This document shows positions 8,181 through 16,218 of a DNA stretch of 34,142 nucleotides, one piece after another (within the stretch, counting starts at the first letter, position 1; each line of letters begins with the position of its first letter). Made by a program: the position numbers and the translations under genes. Under the pieces are notes generated by a model that saw only the letters and a list, made by a program, of their open reading frames with translations, ran no database searches and had not been told where the DNA came from. Origin of the DNA: Syntrophomonadaceae bacterium (lineage in GTDB: Bacteria; Bacillota; Syntrophomonadia; Syntrophomonadales; DTU052); assembly GCA_012728655.1 (NCBI GenBank), contig JAAYEQ010000014.1:1-34142 (forward strand). The letters are read 5' to 3'.

Positions 8181-9293
8181 TTAGTCAAGCAGCCGCGGAA
8201 CGGCTCTTAAGATCTCTTCGGTTTCCTTCATGATCCTCTGTACCAGGTCATGGACCTTGGGCATATCGGTAACGCGCTGAGCCGATTCACCGGCAGCCAT
8301 CATGGCCTTCTCTTTGTCGCCCTTGTAAACGGCGTTGATGGATTCATTTTCGTAATCAATCAGCGACATGTCAATGGTGCTGTAGTCGTCGGGTATTCCC
8401 AGGTACACTCCGGGCGATTTCTCCAGGGTGTTCTTGGCGTGCTCCTGACTGCGAGGATTCTTAATCCAGCGAGCCGGTCCAACGAAACCGCGAGCTACCA
8501 GGGTTCCCCGGTCAGGTGTATCAACTACGGCCTGTTTCCAGAGCGGCGGGAAGTCGCTTTCCTCGGTAGCCAGGAACCTGGTTCCCATTTGGGCTCCCGC
8601 AGCACCCATCACCAGAGCGGCTGCCAGGGTCTTGCCGTCACAGAAACCGCCGGTGCCGACTACCAGAGTGTTTTCATCGGCTACCGCATCGATTACGGCC
8701 GGGAGCAGCACCATGGAGTGAACAGGCTCCCAGGAGGTGTGGAATCCGCCCTCATGTCCGGATGCGATAATCACATCGACCCCTGCTTTCTTGCAGCGCA
8801 ATGCCGCCTTAACCGAAGGCATAACGTGCATCCAGACCAGGTCGGTCTTCTTGATGACATCGCTCCACGGCAGCGGATCGCCGGCTGATGTAATCAGGAC
8901 TTTAAACCGCTTTTTCATTTCCGGGTCCTCTTCGCGGACCTTGAGCATGGTACCGATAATGAGCTCGGCCGGTTCTCTCATCTCGGCCGACACCATTACG
9001 TTTACGCCGAAGATTCCCTGGGATTCCTTGGTGCCGTCGAGAACCTTCTGGAATATTTTCCTCAGTACCGTTTCTTTGCTGTCCTTTTCCGGATCGGCGC
9101 CGCCGGAGCGGCAGAAGACTCCGTATATTTCAGGCTGGTTTGCGTCGGAGGCAATGCCGCTGGAACTCAAAATCCCCAGTACACCCGCATTGGCCGATGC
9201 AATGCACAGGTTGGTGGTGGGAAAAGGTCCCATTCCCGCTTGAATTATTGGGTACTTGATACCCGTGATGTCACAGAGCTTTGATTTAATCAT
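8181..9293 (-). CDS. Nitronate monooxygenase/FabK-family FMN-dependent TIM-barrel oxidoreductase
   Basis: A 370-residue flavoprotein of the 2-nitropropane dioxygenase (NMO)/FabK superfamily. It starts with the family pattern ITGIKYPIIQAGMGP and continues with ANAGVLGILSSSG, VIIASGHEGGFHTS (loop with the His usually near FMN), VVGTGGFCDGKTLAAALVMG and AAGAQMGTRFLATEES (phosphate-binding region). Members oxidise nitronates or reduce enoyl-ACP/CoA; the sequence does not separate these. The flanking CoA-transferase and the general acyl-CoA context slightly favour an acyl-chain substrate. ATG at 9293 with AGGAGG about ten bases upstream. It ends at its own terminator. Confidence 0.8.
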   Translation of the reverse strand: MIKSKLCDITGIKYPIIQAGMGPFPTTNLCIASANAGVLGILSSSGIASDANQPEIYGVFCRSGGADPEKDSKETVLRKIFQKVLDGTKESQGIFGVNVMVSAEMREPAELIIGTMLKVREEDPEMKKRFKVLITSAGDPLPWSDVIKKTDLVWMHVMPSVKAALRCKKAGVDVIIASGHEGGFHTSWEPVHSMVLLPAVIDAVADENTLVVGTGGFCDGKTLAAALVMGAAGAQMGTRFLATEESDFPPLWKQAVVDTPDRGTLVARGFVGPARWIKNPRSQEHAKNTLEKSPGVYLGIPDDYSTIDMSLIDYENESINAVYKGDKEKAMMAAGESAQRVTDMPKVHDLVQRIMKETEEILRAVPRLLD

Positions 9294-9550
9294 AGAGCGA
9301 ATTCCTCCTTGTTATGTATAGTTTTATATACCTATTCACTTATTTCTCATTATACAATAATCATTCCTTTCTGAATTAACTAATTATTTTATTTCTATCA
9401 TTTCCCCCTCAATAATGTCGCTCCTCTTTGGAAGCAAGACGGGGCCAGGCGCGGGCGTCAATAACAGCTAAAGCCCGGAGCCAACCACTGCATGCAGCGT
9501 AAGGGACGAGCATACATTGGATTTAGACCAAGCTATATCGGGGATAATTC

Positions 9551-11086
9551 ATGGTCAGGCGCACATTTGTTTTCGGCGCTGCGGTTCTTTTGGCGGCCAA
9601 TTTGTTCAACCGCATCCTGGGTTTTGTCTATCAATACCTGATTATGGCCCATGTCGGGGCTGAAGCGTACGGTCTTTTCGCCCAGGTCTTTCCTATTTAC
9701 ATAATGGCATTGGTCATTACCACTGCCGGGATACCGCCGGCGGTTGCCAAAATGGTGTCCGAGGAGGTATCTCTGGGAAATTACAGGCAGGCCCGGGCGA
9801 TCTTTCGCTTGACCCTGGGGATACTCTGTATATCAGGGGCTCTGGTGAGTGTACTGCTTTATCTTTTTGCCGTCCGCATGGTGGGACGGATAATAGCGGA
9901 CCCGCGGGTAATACCGGTATTGATAATGTGCACACCGGCGGTTCTGGTTGTATCCATATCATCGGCCTTCAGGGGTTATTTTCAGGGGCTGCAAAACATG
10001 GTCCCGACCGCCGTCAGCCAGACGCTGGAGCAAATTGTGCGGGTATGCTTCGGTTTTATGGCGGCGTTGTATTTCCTGCCCAGGGGTATTGCCTTTGCCG
10101 CCATGGGTCTGGCTTTCGGCATGCTGGCCGGGGAGGCGGTTGGATTGATAGCCATAGGCTTGCAATACCGCCGGCACCGGCTTCCCCGACATGTTGACCG
10201 TGACGCGAAGCTCACACCAAGGCGGCATATCCTGGCTCGGATATGGAATTTGGCAGCCCCGATAACCGCCGGGCGCCTGCTCTCCACCGGCCTGTCCGCT
10301 TTGGATGCGATCATCGTTCCCGGGCGCCTGCAGGCTGCCGGCTTCACGGCTCGTCACGCCACCGCTTTGTTCGGTCAGTTGGGAGGAGCCGGTTTTACCC
10401 TGCTCAGCTTTCCCAGCGTATTCACAATTGCCCTGGCAACCTCGCTGGTGCCGGCAATAGCCGAAGCGGCAGCCACAAGGTCCTTCCACACCATGAGGTC
10501 CAGCATTGCCGAAGCAATTCGGATAACAATAATGTTTGGGATCCCATGTTTGGTAACCATGTTTTACTTTGCCGAGTCATTGACCGCGTTTTTCAACAGC
10601 GTCAATATCGCCCCGGTTTTGCGTATCCTGGCCATTGCCGGCATTTTCTCTTATCTGCAGCAGACAACAACCGGAATTCTGCAGGGATTGGGCAAAGCCC
10701 ATTTGCCGGTGGCTCACTCCCTGGTTGCTGCCGGTTTCCGCCTTCCTTTGCTTTACTGGCTGACCGGTCATCCCGCCTGGGGACTGATGGGGACGGCTTG
10801 GGCTTTCAATATCGGTTTTTTCATCGGCGCCGTTCTCAACATCGTCGCCATCAAGCGCCACACCGGGATGCAGATTGATTGGCGCCGTTTTGTCGCCAAG
10901 CCCTGTGCGGCTGCAATGGGGATGCTGTTTACCTTTATGATGTTGGCGCCTTCAAGGGGCGGCCATTTAATTAATTACATTGATGAGATGGCCGTCGGCG
11001 CGGCTGTTTATCTGATCATTCTGCTGCTGAACCGCGGAATAACCATGGGCGATATCCGCAGGGTCATCGGGCATCAGAACGCTTAA
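9551..11086 (+). CDS. SpoVB/MurJ-like polysaccharide or lipid flippase (MATE/MOP superfamily)
   Basis: A 511-residue membrane protein with about 13-14 hydrophobic segments. The N-terminus (ANLFNRILGFVYQYLIMAHVGAEAYGLF) and TAGIPPAVAKMVSEE match the SpoVB/PST branch, which flips lipid-linked glycans or peptidoglycan precursors; FRGYFQGLQNMVPTAVSQTLEQIVR is also typical. In spore formers SpoVB acts in cortex synthesis, but clostridia have several paralogues, so a sporulation role is not assured. The ATG at 9551 has only a weak GGGGAT site. It is monocistronic, with a terminator at 11092-11133 shared with the convergent thiolase. Confidence 0.82.
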   Translation: MVRRTFVFGAAVLLAANLFNRILGFVYQYLIMAHVGAEAYGLFAQVFPIYIMALVITTAGIPPAVAKMVSEEVSLGNYRQARAIFRLTLGILCISGALVSVLLYLFAVRMVGRIIADPRVIPVLIMCTPAVLVVSISSAFRGYFQGLQNMVPTAVSQTLEQIVRVCFGFMAALYFLPRGIAFAAMGLAFGMLAGEAVGLIAIGLQYRRHRLPRHVDRDAKLTPRRHILARIWNLAAPITAGRLLSTGLSALDAIIVPGRLQAAGFTARHATALFGQLGGAGFTLLSFPSVFTIALATSLVPAIAEAAATRSFHTMRSSIAEAIRITIMFGIPCLVTMFYFAESLTAFFNSVNIAPVLRILAIAGIFSYLQQTTTGILQGLGKAHLPVAHSLVAAGFRLPLLYWLTGHPAWGLMGTAWAFNIGFFIGAVLNIVAIKRHTGMQIDWRRFVAKPCAAAMGMLFTFMMLAPSRGGHLINYIDEMAVGAAVYLIILLLNRGITMGDIRRVIGHQNA

Positions 11087-11091
11087 AAATT

Positions 11092-11133
11092 AAAAGAGGC
11101 GCCCCTCATTTGACTTCGGAGCAGCCTCTTTTT
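11092..11133. terminator. Bidirectional intrinsic terminator between flippase and thiolase
   Basis: The arms AAAGAGGC (ending 11100) and GCCTCTTT (starting 11124) form the stem. T-tracts follow on both strands (CTTTTTG on plus, CTTTTAATTTTT on minus). It lies just after the flippase stop at 11086 and after the thiolase stop at 11183. Confidence 0.8.
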
Positions 11134-11182
11134 GTTTGAGTAATTCAGGACTTTGTTGTACCTGTCCTACAACTGGGCGATT

Positions 11183-12352
11183 TTAGTTCACGCGCTCCCA
11201 CAGGGTAGCATTTGCGTTTCCGAATCCGCCGCACAGTGTTGCCAGGCCGTACTTCGCGTCAGGTTTTTCATACTTCATTATGTTGTTCAGGGTGATGACG
11301 ATTCTGGCACCGGACTCACCCAGCGGATGTCCCAGAGCCAGGGCGCCGCCCCACAGGTTGACCTTCTCGAAGGGTGCGTTGTATCCCAGGCCGAGTTCTC
11401 TTATAACAACCAGTGATTGACTGGCGAAAGCTTCGTTGAGCTCAACCACATCAATCTCGTCCATGGTCACACCGGTACGGGCCAACAGTTTTCTGACAGC
11501 CTCGATCGGTCCTACACCCATGATGGTCGGGTCATTACCGGCCATGGCACCGCCCCTGTATTTAATGTGGTAGGAGCAGCCGAGTTCATCAGCTTTTTCG
11601 CGGCTCATCAGGATCAGAGCGCAAGCGCCGGCGGTTAGAGGTGAAGACATTGCAGCAGTGATAACGCCGTCGGGTTTGAAAGCAGGTTTCATTTTGGCCA
11701 TAGCTTCCATGCTGACTTCGTCCCTGACCCACTGGTCACGGTCCACAATAATCGGGTTACCCGCCTCATCATGACCTTCGACGGGAACGATTTCATGTTT
11801 GAATTTGCCTGCTTTTGTGGCTTCAGCCGCCCTCACGTTGCTCCAGTAAGCAAACAGATTCATGTCTTCAACCGAGACATTCCACAAGGCGGCTACTTTC
11901 TCGGCCGTCGGGCCCATCTGGAGATCCCACTCGCCGTATTTGTCGGCAACGGCCTTGGGAATGTACATCCCCTTGGGCATTTTCTCCATGTCTTCTACGC
12001 CGCCGACCACATAGATGTCGCCCTCTCCGCACATGATAGCTCTGGCGGCATGCTCAATAGCGGACATCCCGGAGGGGCACTGTTGGCAGATACTGTTGGC
12101 GGCAACGCTTTCAGGCAGCCCGGCAGCCAGCCACGCTAAACGTCCCATGTCATTGGTCACTCCGCCCTGGTTGGCAGTACCGACGTAAACCGCTTCAACC
12201 ATTTCGGGTTTAACCTGGGGATTGCGGGCAAACAGTGCATGATAGCAGGCTACCAGAAGCTCATCAGGCATCCGTTTGCGGAACCATCCCTTTTCAGCAT
12301 GCGCCCTGCCGTTAGGTGTGCGTACTCCATCGACCAATACTACTTCCTTCAT
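11183..12352 (-). CDS. Acetyl-CoA acetyltransferase/thiolase
   Basis: A 389-residue thiolase, starting at the ATG at 12352 (MKEVVLVDGVRTPNG) with a GGAAGG ribosome binding site; the open frame reaches further upstream but the added residues are not thiolase-like. The nucleophile is Cys92 in QCPSGMSA. The C-terminal catalytic pair is visible as GHPLGESGAR (His) and LCGGFGNANA (Cys), with NEAFA before them. The enzyme condenses two acyl-CoAs or cleaves 3-ketoacyl-CoA, the last step of beta-oxidation or the first step of C4 synthesis. No other beta-oxidation gene is adjacent, so direction and chain length are open. Confidence 0.92.
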   Translation of the reverse strand: MKEVVLVDGVRTPNGRAHAEKGWFRKRMPDELLVACYHALFARNPQVKPEMVEAVYVGTANQGGVTNDMGRLAWLAAGLPESVAANSICQQCPSGMSAIEHAARAIMCGEGDIYVVGGVEDMEKMPKGMYIPKAVADKYGEWDLQMGPTAEKVAALWNVSVEDMNLFAYWSNVRAAEATKAGKFKHEIVPVEGHDEAGNPIIVDRDQWVRDEVSMEAMAKMKPAFKPDGVITAAMSSPLTAGACALILMSREKADELGCSYHIKYRGGAMAGNDPTIMGVGPIEAVRKLLARTGVTMDEIDVVELNEAFASQSLVVIRELGLGYNAPFEKVNLWGGALALGHPLGESGARIVITLNNIMKYEKPDAKYGLATLCGGFGNANATLWERVN

Positions 12353-12763
12353 TTGCTTCCTTCCTTTCCTTGTATATTTTTTAGTTTCAAAGCATGACGC
12401 CGCAGTACTGCGAAATTTATGACGGATCATCTGGTCTTACAATGAGTTTATTGATAGCCATTGTCAGCAGATGGTCGTTCAAATAAATTCCGCAATAATT
12501 GGCACGTCATGCTATCAACTCATTGTAGGGTTATGGGATATAGAGCGTTTAGTGCTGCATCGTGCATATTGGGTAACAATCTAGCCTCCGGCTCCCTGCT
12601 GGCTGCTGCCGTTTGGGAGAAAGCACTTTATTTATCAAATACACTATAACGAATCTTCTTTATTACTGCTTAAAAATCCTCCTTTGAATTTAACAGTAGC
12701 AATATTACGATATTTCGCAAAAAAAACATTCCGCCCGTATTTCTGAAAAACACGTGACTAAGT
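12353..12763. other. Gene-free region with a long imperfect inverted repeat
   Basis: A 411-base stretch between the thiolase start and the modC remnant. Its one clear structure is an inverted repeat: TACAATGAGT (12438-12447) plus TGATAGC (12452-12458), pairing with GCTATCA (12511-12517) plus ACTCATTGTA (12518-12527). That is 17 bp with a 4-base bulge and a 52-base loop. There is no convincing gene or protein remnant in the rest. The region probably holds the thiolase promoter and the lost 3' part of modC. Confidence 0.5.
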
Positions 12764-13212
12764 TCAAATAAGTTCTCCTCCTTGGTGAAACTCATCTCTC
12801 CGATAGGCTTTTTCCACGTCTCCCCGTTGAATAACCTGTCCCTTATCGAGGGAGATGATTATATCACCAAGCAGCCCGGCATCTTCTTCGTCGTGGGAGA
12901 CGATCACCATGGGAATCCGCCACTCATCTTTGAGCCCAAGTATTACCTGGCGAAGATTATTTTTCGATTGGTAGTCCAGGGCGCTAAACGGTTCATCCAG
13001 CAACAACAGCGCTTTCTTGTTCTGCATTCTACGGCCGCGCAATCCGTAAAGCACGTTCTGCTTTACCGTCATGTGCGGAAAGAGAGCGTAATCCTGAAAA
13101 AGATAGCCTATGCGGCGATGTCTGGCCGGTATATTGATATTTAAACGTGAGGAGTAAAGAATCCTCCCGTTAAGCTCGATGCTGCCATCGCGGGGAGACC
13201 TGAGGCCGGCGC
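12764..13212 (-). pseudogene. modC: modC remnant: molybdate ABC transporter ATPase lacking Walker A and signature motif
   Basis: About 149 residues remain, fused in frame to the end of modB. They begin at CAGLRSPRDGSIELNG, so the normal first 40-45 residues with Walker A are gone. The Q-loop block RIGYLFQDYALFPHMTV is present. At about 13024 the sequence jumps from NVLYGLRG almost directly to ALLLLDEPFSALD (Walker B), skipping the helical domain and the LSGGQ signature. The H-loop region VIVSHDEEDA follows, and the gene stops with no room for a TOBE domain. Known role when intact: powering molybdate uptake. Without Walker A and the signature it cannot bind and hydrolyse ATP normally, so I call it a pseudogene. 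Confidence 0.85.
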
Positions 13213-13864
13213 AGTTCACCATAAAGATCAGCAAAAAACAAAAGACCGTGACAATGCCGACCAAAGTATTGGCCGTGGCCTTGTCCCCGGCTTCAACCGC
13301 AAAATAAATTGCCGGGGGGATGGTTTGAGTCTGACCCGGTATATTCCCCGCCACCATCAAGGTGGCGCCGAACTCCCCCAGGGCTCGGGCAAAGGCCAGC
13401 ACGAACCCCGACATGATGCCGGGCTAGGCCAGAGGGAGGGTAACGGTAAAAAATATTCGCAGTTCCCCCGCTCCCAGGGTTCGGGCCGCTTTTTCCAGAT
13501 TGGGATTGACACTGGCGAAGGCCGCCCGGGCGCTTTGGTACATGAGGGGAAAGGACACCACCGTGGCCGCCATGACCACGGCTCCCCAGGTGAAAACCAT
13601 CGAATAGCCGAATTTGGACAAAAGCCGTCCCAAAGGGCCATTGACACCGATCAGAACCAACAGCACATAGCCGACCACGGACGGAGGCAGTACCAGCGGC
13701 AGTGTGATCCCCGATTCCAGCAGATCACACCCCCAGAACCTCTTCCCTGCCAGCAAGCGAGCCACTGGCAGGGAGGCAATAGTCACGATTATAGCGCTTA
13801 AAACGGCTGCTCGAAGCGAGAGCCATACCGGGAACCAGTCGTTTAAATGAATAAGCATATCCAT
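13213..13864 (-). pseudogene. modB: modB remnant: molybdate permease with an in-frame TAG and lost C-terminus
   Basis: The reading frame starts at the ATG at 13864, overlapping the modA stop. It shows a ModB membrane permease: an N-terminal hydrophobic helix, LPLVLPPSVVGYVLL, and the EAA-loop region NPNLEKAARTLGAGELRIFFTVTLPLA. A TAG at 13424-13426 follows. The same frame then continues with PGIMSGFVLAFARALGEFGAT, the rest of the EAA loop, so a single codon (probably TGG for Trp) became amber. After IFMVN at about 13213 the last residues are missing and the frame runs into modC. Intact ModB forms the channel of the molybdate importer. Two lesions make a functional protein unlikely. Confidence 0.85.
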
Positions 13865-13865
13865 A

Positions 13866-14047
13866 TCATAAAGGCTCAAATCCGTATTTGCTGAAGACAG
13901 CGTCCGCTTCCGGACCGCTCAGGAATTCCAAAAATGCCTGAGCCGCGGATTGATTCCTGCCGGCTTTAACAATCGCCGCCGGGTACACAATGGGACTGTG
14001 GGATTCCTCCGGAGCCGCAGTTATCACTTCAATATTTTCCACCCCGA
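13866..14047 (-). pseudogene. modA: modA remnant: C-terminal part of the molybdate-binding protein
   Basis: Reading backward from the TGA at 13866-13868, about 55 residues match the C-terminus of ModA: VENIEVITAAPEESHSPIVYP, then AAIVKAGRNQSAAQAFLEFL and SGPEADAVFSKYGFEPL. This is the end of a periplasmic-binding-protein fold for molybdate or tungstate. Upstream of about 14047 the sequence no longer looks like ModA and becomes a perfect hairpin next to the nuoF remnant. The first about 190-200 residues, including the signal peptide, are therefore gone. No start codon serves the fragment. It is too short and too broken to appear as an open reading frame. Confidence 0.8.
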
Positions 14048-14050
14048 GGG

Positions 14051-14081
14051 ATAAGCCCCGGCTTCCAGTGCCGGGGCTTAT
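14051..14081. terminator. Perfect 12-bp hairpin after the nuoF remnant
   Basis: ATAAGCCCCGGC (14051-14062) and GCCGGGGCTTAT (14070-14081) form a perfect 12-bp stem with a 7-base loop. It lies about 30 bases beyond the nuoF stop. No proper T-tract follows on the minus strand (CTTATCCC), perhaps because the modA junction starts there. It is either a damaged terminator or a REP-like palindrome. Confidence 0.6.
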
Positions 14082-14110
14082 TATCCGCTAGGTTGGCGGT
14101 TCCAGCTATT

Positions 14111-14491
14111 CTACGCCGGCAATTTGGTTATGTAATCGTTCTTGAAGTGTTCAATGGTGGTAAGCACCGGAATCGGGGCCGCCTGTCCCAAACCGCACAG
14201 ACAGATCTTCTTCATGTTGTTTCCGAGGCTGCTTATCAAGGCCAGATCGGCTTCCGTGGCCAGACCGTTGCGAATTTTCTTCATTAGCTCGTGCATACGT
14301 TTGGTACCCTCACGGCAGGGGGTGCACTTGCCGCACGATTCATGCTCAAAGAATTTGGCGATGCGGGTTACCACATCGACTATATCCCTGGTTTCATCCA
14401 ATACAAACACCGCCCCCGAACCCAGGTCTTCAATCTTGAGCGGGTCGATCTTGCCGTAGTTACGCAGCACAATCCGCATCTCTTGAGCCAT
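14111..14491 (-). pseudogene. NuoF/HydB-like NADH-dehydrogenase subunit with an internal deletion
   Basis: The start is the ATG at 14491 with an AGAGGGGGG ribosome binding site; the longer open frame is not family-like. The first 23 residues (MRIVLRNYGKIDPLKIEDL) match the N-terminus of NuoF/HydB-type subunits. The next residue already belongs to the C-terminal part: GSGAVFVLDETRDIVDVV, then ESCGKCTPCREGT and KKICLCGLGQAAP, which carry the four cysteines of the N3-type [4Fe-4S] cluster. The whole FMN- and NADH-binding Rossmann region, several hundred residues, is missing at about 14422, in frame. The product (126 residues against 400-600 normally) cannot oxidise or reduce NAD. It lies 15 bases after nuoE in the formate dehydrogenase operon. 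Confidence 0.85.
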
Positions 14492-14505
14492 TGTTTCCCC
14501 CCTCT

Positions 14506-14952
14506 CTATCTGTACTCCGCCAGAATGGCCGCCACATTGTCTGCGGTCACATTCGCATAGGGTTTGCCGTTTATCGTTATCACCGGGGTCGACTGACACT
14601 GTCCCACACACTCGGTAAACTCCAGCGTGAACCTTCCGTCGACCGTAGTTTCACCCATCTTTATCCCCAGTTCTTTTTCCAGCGTTTTTACCAACTCATC
14701 CGCACCGGCTACATGACAGGGAGCGCTTTCGCAGATGCGAATTACATTGCGGCCGCGTTTCCCCACCTTGAAATAGGAATAAAAAGTTGCCACTCCATAG
14801 GCTTGCGCTTTAGGCATCTTGAATGCTTTGGCCGCTGCGGTCACAGCCTCCTCGGGAATATATCCATAATGATCCTGAACCGCATGATAAGCCTGAATAA
14901 TGCCGCCGCGCATGTCCTTATACCGGTTGATGATCTCCTGGTAATCGGACAT
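14506..14952 (-). CDS. NuoE-like [2Fe-2S] thioredoxin-fold subunit of an NAD-linked formate dehydrogenase/hydrogenase
   Basis: A 148-residue full-length protein from the ATG at 14952, which has an excellent GGAGGTGAT site eight bases upstream. The four cluster ligands are visible: Cys74 and Cys79 (CESAPC), and Cys115 and Cys119 (CVGQC). N-terminal YGYIPEEAVTAAAKAFKMP is typical of NuoE. The subunit carries electrons between the flavin subunit and other centres of NAD-linked formate dehydrogenases or hydrogenases. It overlaps the end of moeA by 35 bases and is followed by the broken NuoF-like gene, so its normal partner is absent here. Confidence 0.9.
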   Translation of the reverse strand: MSDYQEIINRYKDMRGGIIQAYHAVQDHYGYIPEEAVTAAAKAFKMPKAQAYGVATFYSYFKVGKRGRNVIRICESAPCHVAGADELVKTLEKELGIKMGETTVDGRFTLEFTECVGQCQSTPVITINGKPYANVTADNVAAILAEYR

Positions 14953-16207
14953 TTCCGGGATCACCTCCTGTTGTTTGTTCCTTTCGTCTTGGGTAAATCG
15001 CAGAATGAGCAAGATTCAGCAGGATTACTGATACCTCTGACCCGGCCTCCAGGGGAGGATGTCCCGCCGGCAGGTCAATTAAGGCATTGCAGTTAATATA
15101 TGAACGCAGCATGCTGGACTTTTGTCCGGGTAACACCTCGACTTTCCAGGTATTACCGTGTATTTCGGCATGAGCTCTCAGGAATCGCCGAGGACCGCCC
15201 GCCTTATTAAAGGAGTTGGTCACCTCCGCCTTAATATGCGGTATAAAGGGGGGTAATCCCTGTAAATATCGCACCACCGGGGCTGCCAGCACATGATAAC
15301 CAACCATGCAGGCTCCGGGATTTCCCGACAGACAGATGATCAATCGGGAATCCCATAATGCAGCCCCCGGGTGTCCGCCCGGTCTGATCTTTACTCCCCA
15401 GAAGAGCATCTCGGCGCCGATATTGTCCAGCAACTGACGTGCTTCATCGTATTCCCCGGCATGGGTTCCTCCGGTGATGATCAGCAGGTCGATTTTGCCG
15501 AGCATCTCCGTAACCCGCCGGTTCAGCGAGGAGCGTTCTTCCCCGGCTATTTCCACGGCCGCCGCCATACCTCCATCGCTCTCCACCAGTGACTTCAGCA
15601 ACGGGCTGTTGCTGTCCCGTACCTGGTGCGGCAGGGGTTCGTTCTGCCAGGGAATAATCCCCTGGCCCAAACTCAGAATCCCGACCCGGGGACGACGGTA
15701 AACCGGTATCTGATGATAGCCAAAAGCCGCCATCACACTTATCAGTCCTGAGTCTACCTGGGCCCCGGGTGTGGCTATGACGGTGCCGCCACGCAGATCC
15801 TCGCCGGCAGATTTAAGGTTTTCACCCAATTTAACTTCTCTGGAGAACGCTACATAACCGTCCACAACCTCGGCGTTCTCATGGGGGATTACGGTTCGGG
15901 TATTCTCCGGTACCAGGCCACCGGTGACAACCGTACAGGCTTCTCCTGCTCCCAGCATCAAACCTGGAGAAACGTTTGCCTCAAGCAGCCTGAACTTAAC
16001 CCCTAAGACTTTTTCATCACTGACGGCAAAACCGTCTACCGCCGCCTGCCGGCTGGGCGGCAGGTCATGCCTGGCGGTAACTTCCTCGGCCACCACCCTG
16101 CCCCGGGCTTCCTCCAATGGCACCCACTCCCGCTCCAGGGTATTGACAGCCTGAATGAGCTGCTGTTGTGCTTCGACCAATTCAATATCAAACCTCAAGT
16201 CCCTCAT
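14918..16207 (-). CDS. moeA: Molybdopterin molybdenumtransferase MoeA
   Basis: A MoeA-family protein of 429 residues if started at the ATG at 16207 (MRDLRFDIEL); the upstream part of the frame overlaps the previous gene and is not conserved. MoeA motifs in order: ARGRVVAEEVTA, DLPPSRQAAVDGFAV, VVTGGLVPENTRTVIPHENAE, RPRVGILSLGQ, IITGGTHAGEYDE, GVKIRPGGHPGAALWD and ICLSGNPGACMVGY. It inserts molybdate (or tungstate) into adenylylated molybdopterin. Some consensus residues differ (THAGEYD in place of SVGDYD), as in a paralogue suited to tungsten or to a specific enzyme. The last about 30 residues run past the usual end and overlap nuoE. No good ribosome binding site is spaced for 16207, which suggests translational coupling to the gene before. 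Confidence 0.88.
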   Translation of the reverse strand: MRDLRFDIELVEAQQQLIQAVNTLEREWVPLEEARGRVVAEEVTARHDLPPSRQAAVDGFAVSDEKVLGVKFRLLEANVSPGLMLGAGEACTVVTGGLVPENTRTVIPHENAEVVDGYVAFSREVKLGENLKSAGEDLRGGTVIATPGAQVDSGLISVMAAFGYHQIPVYRRPRVGILSLGQGIIPWQNEPLPHQVRDSNSPLLKSLVESDGGMAAAVEIAGEERSSLNRRVTEMLGKIDLLIITGGTHAGEYDEARQLLDNIGAEMLFWGVKIRPGGHPGAALWDSRLIICLSGNPGACMVGYHVLAAPVVRYLQGLPPFIPHIKAEVTNSFNKAGGPRRFLRAHAEIHGNTWKVEVLPGQKSSMLRSYINCNALIDLPAGHPPLEAGSEVSVILLNLAHSAIYPRRKEQTTGGDPGNVRLPGDHQPV

Positions 16208-16218
16208 CCCTTCGTCAT

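Noticed and set aside
8250-8888. A 212-residue open frame antisense to the nitronate monooxygenase-family gene
   Set aside because: Shadow of a well supported coding region; composition and lack of motifs fit an antisense frame.
13424-13426. TAG in modB as a pyrrolysine or readthrough codon
   Set aside because: Other genes here end with TAG, and modC behind it lacks essential motifs, so a nonsense mutation is the simpler reading.
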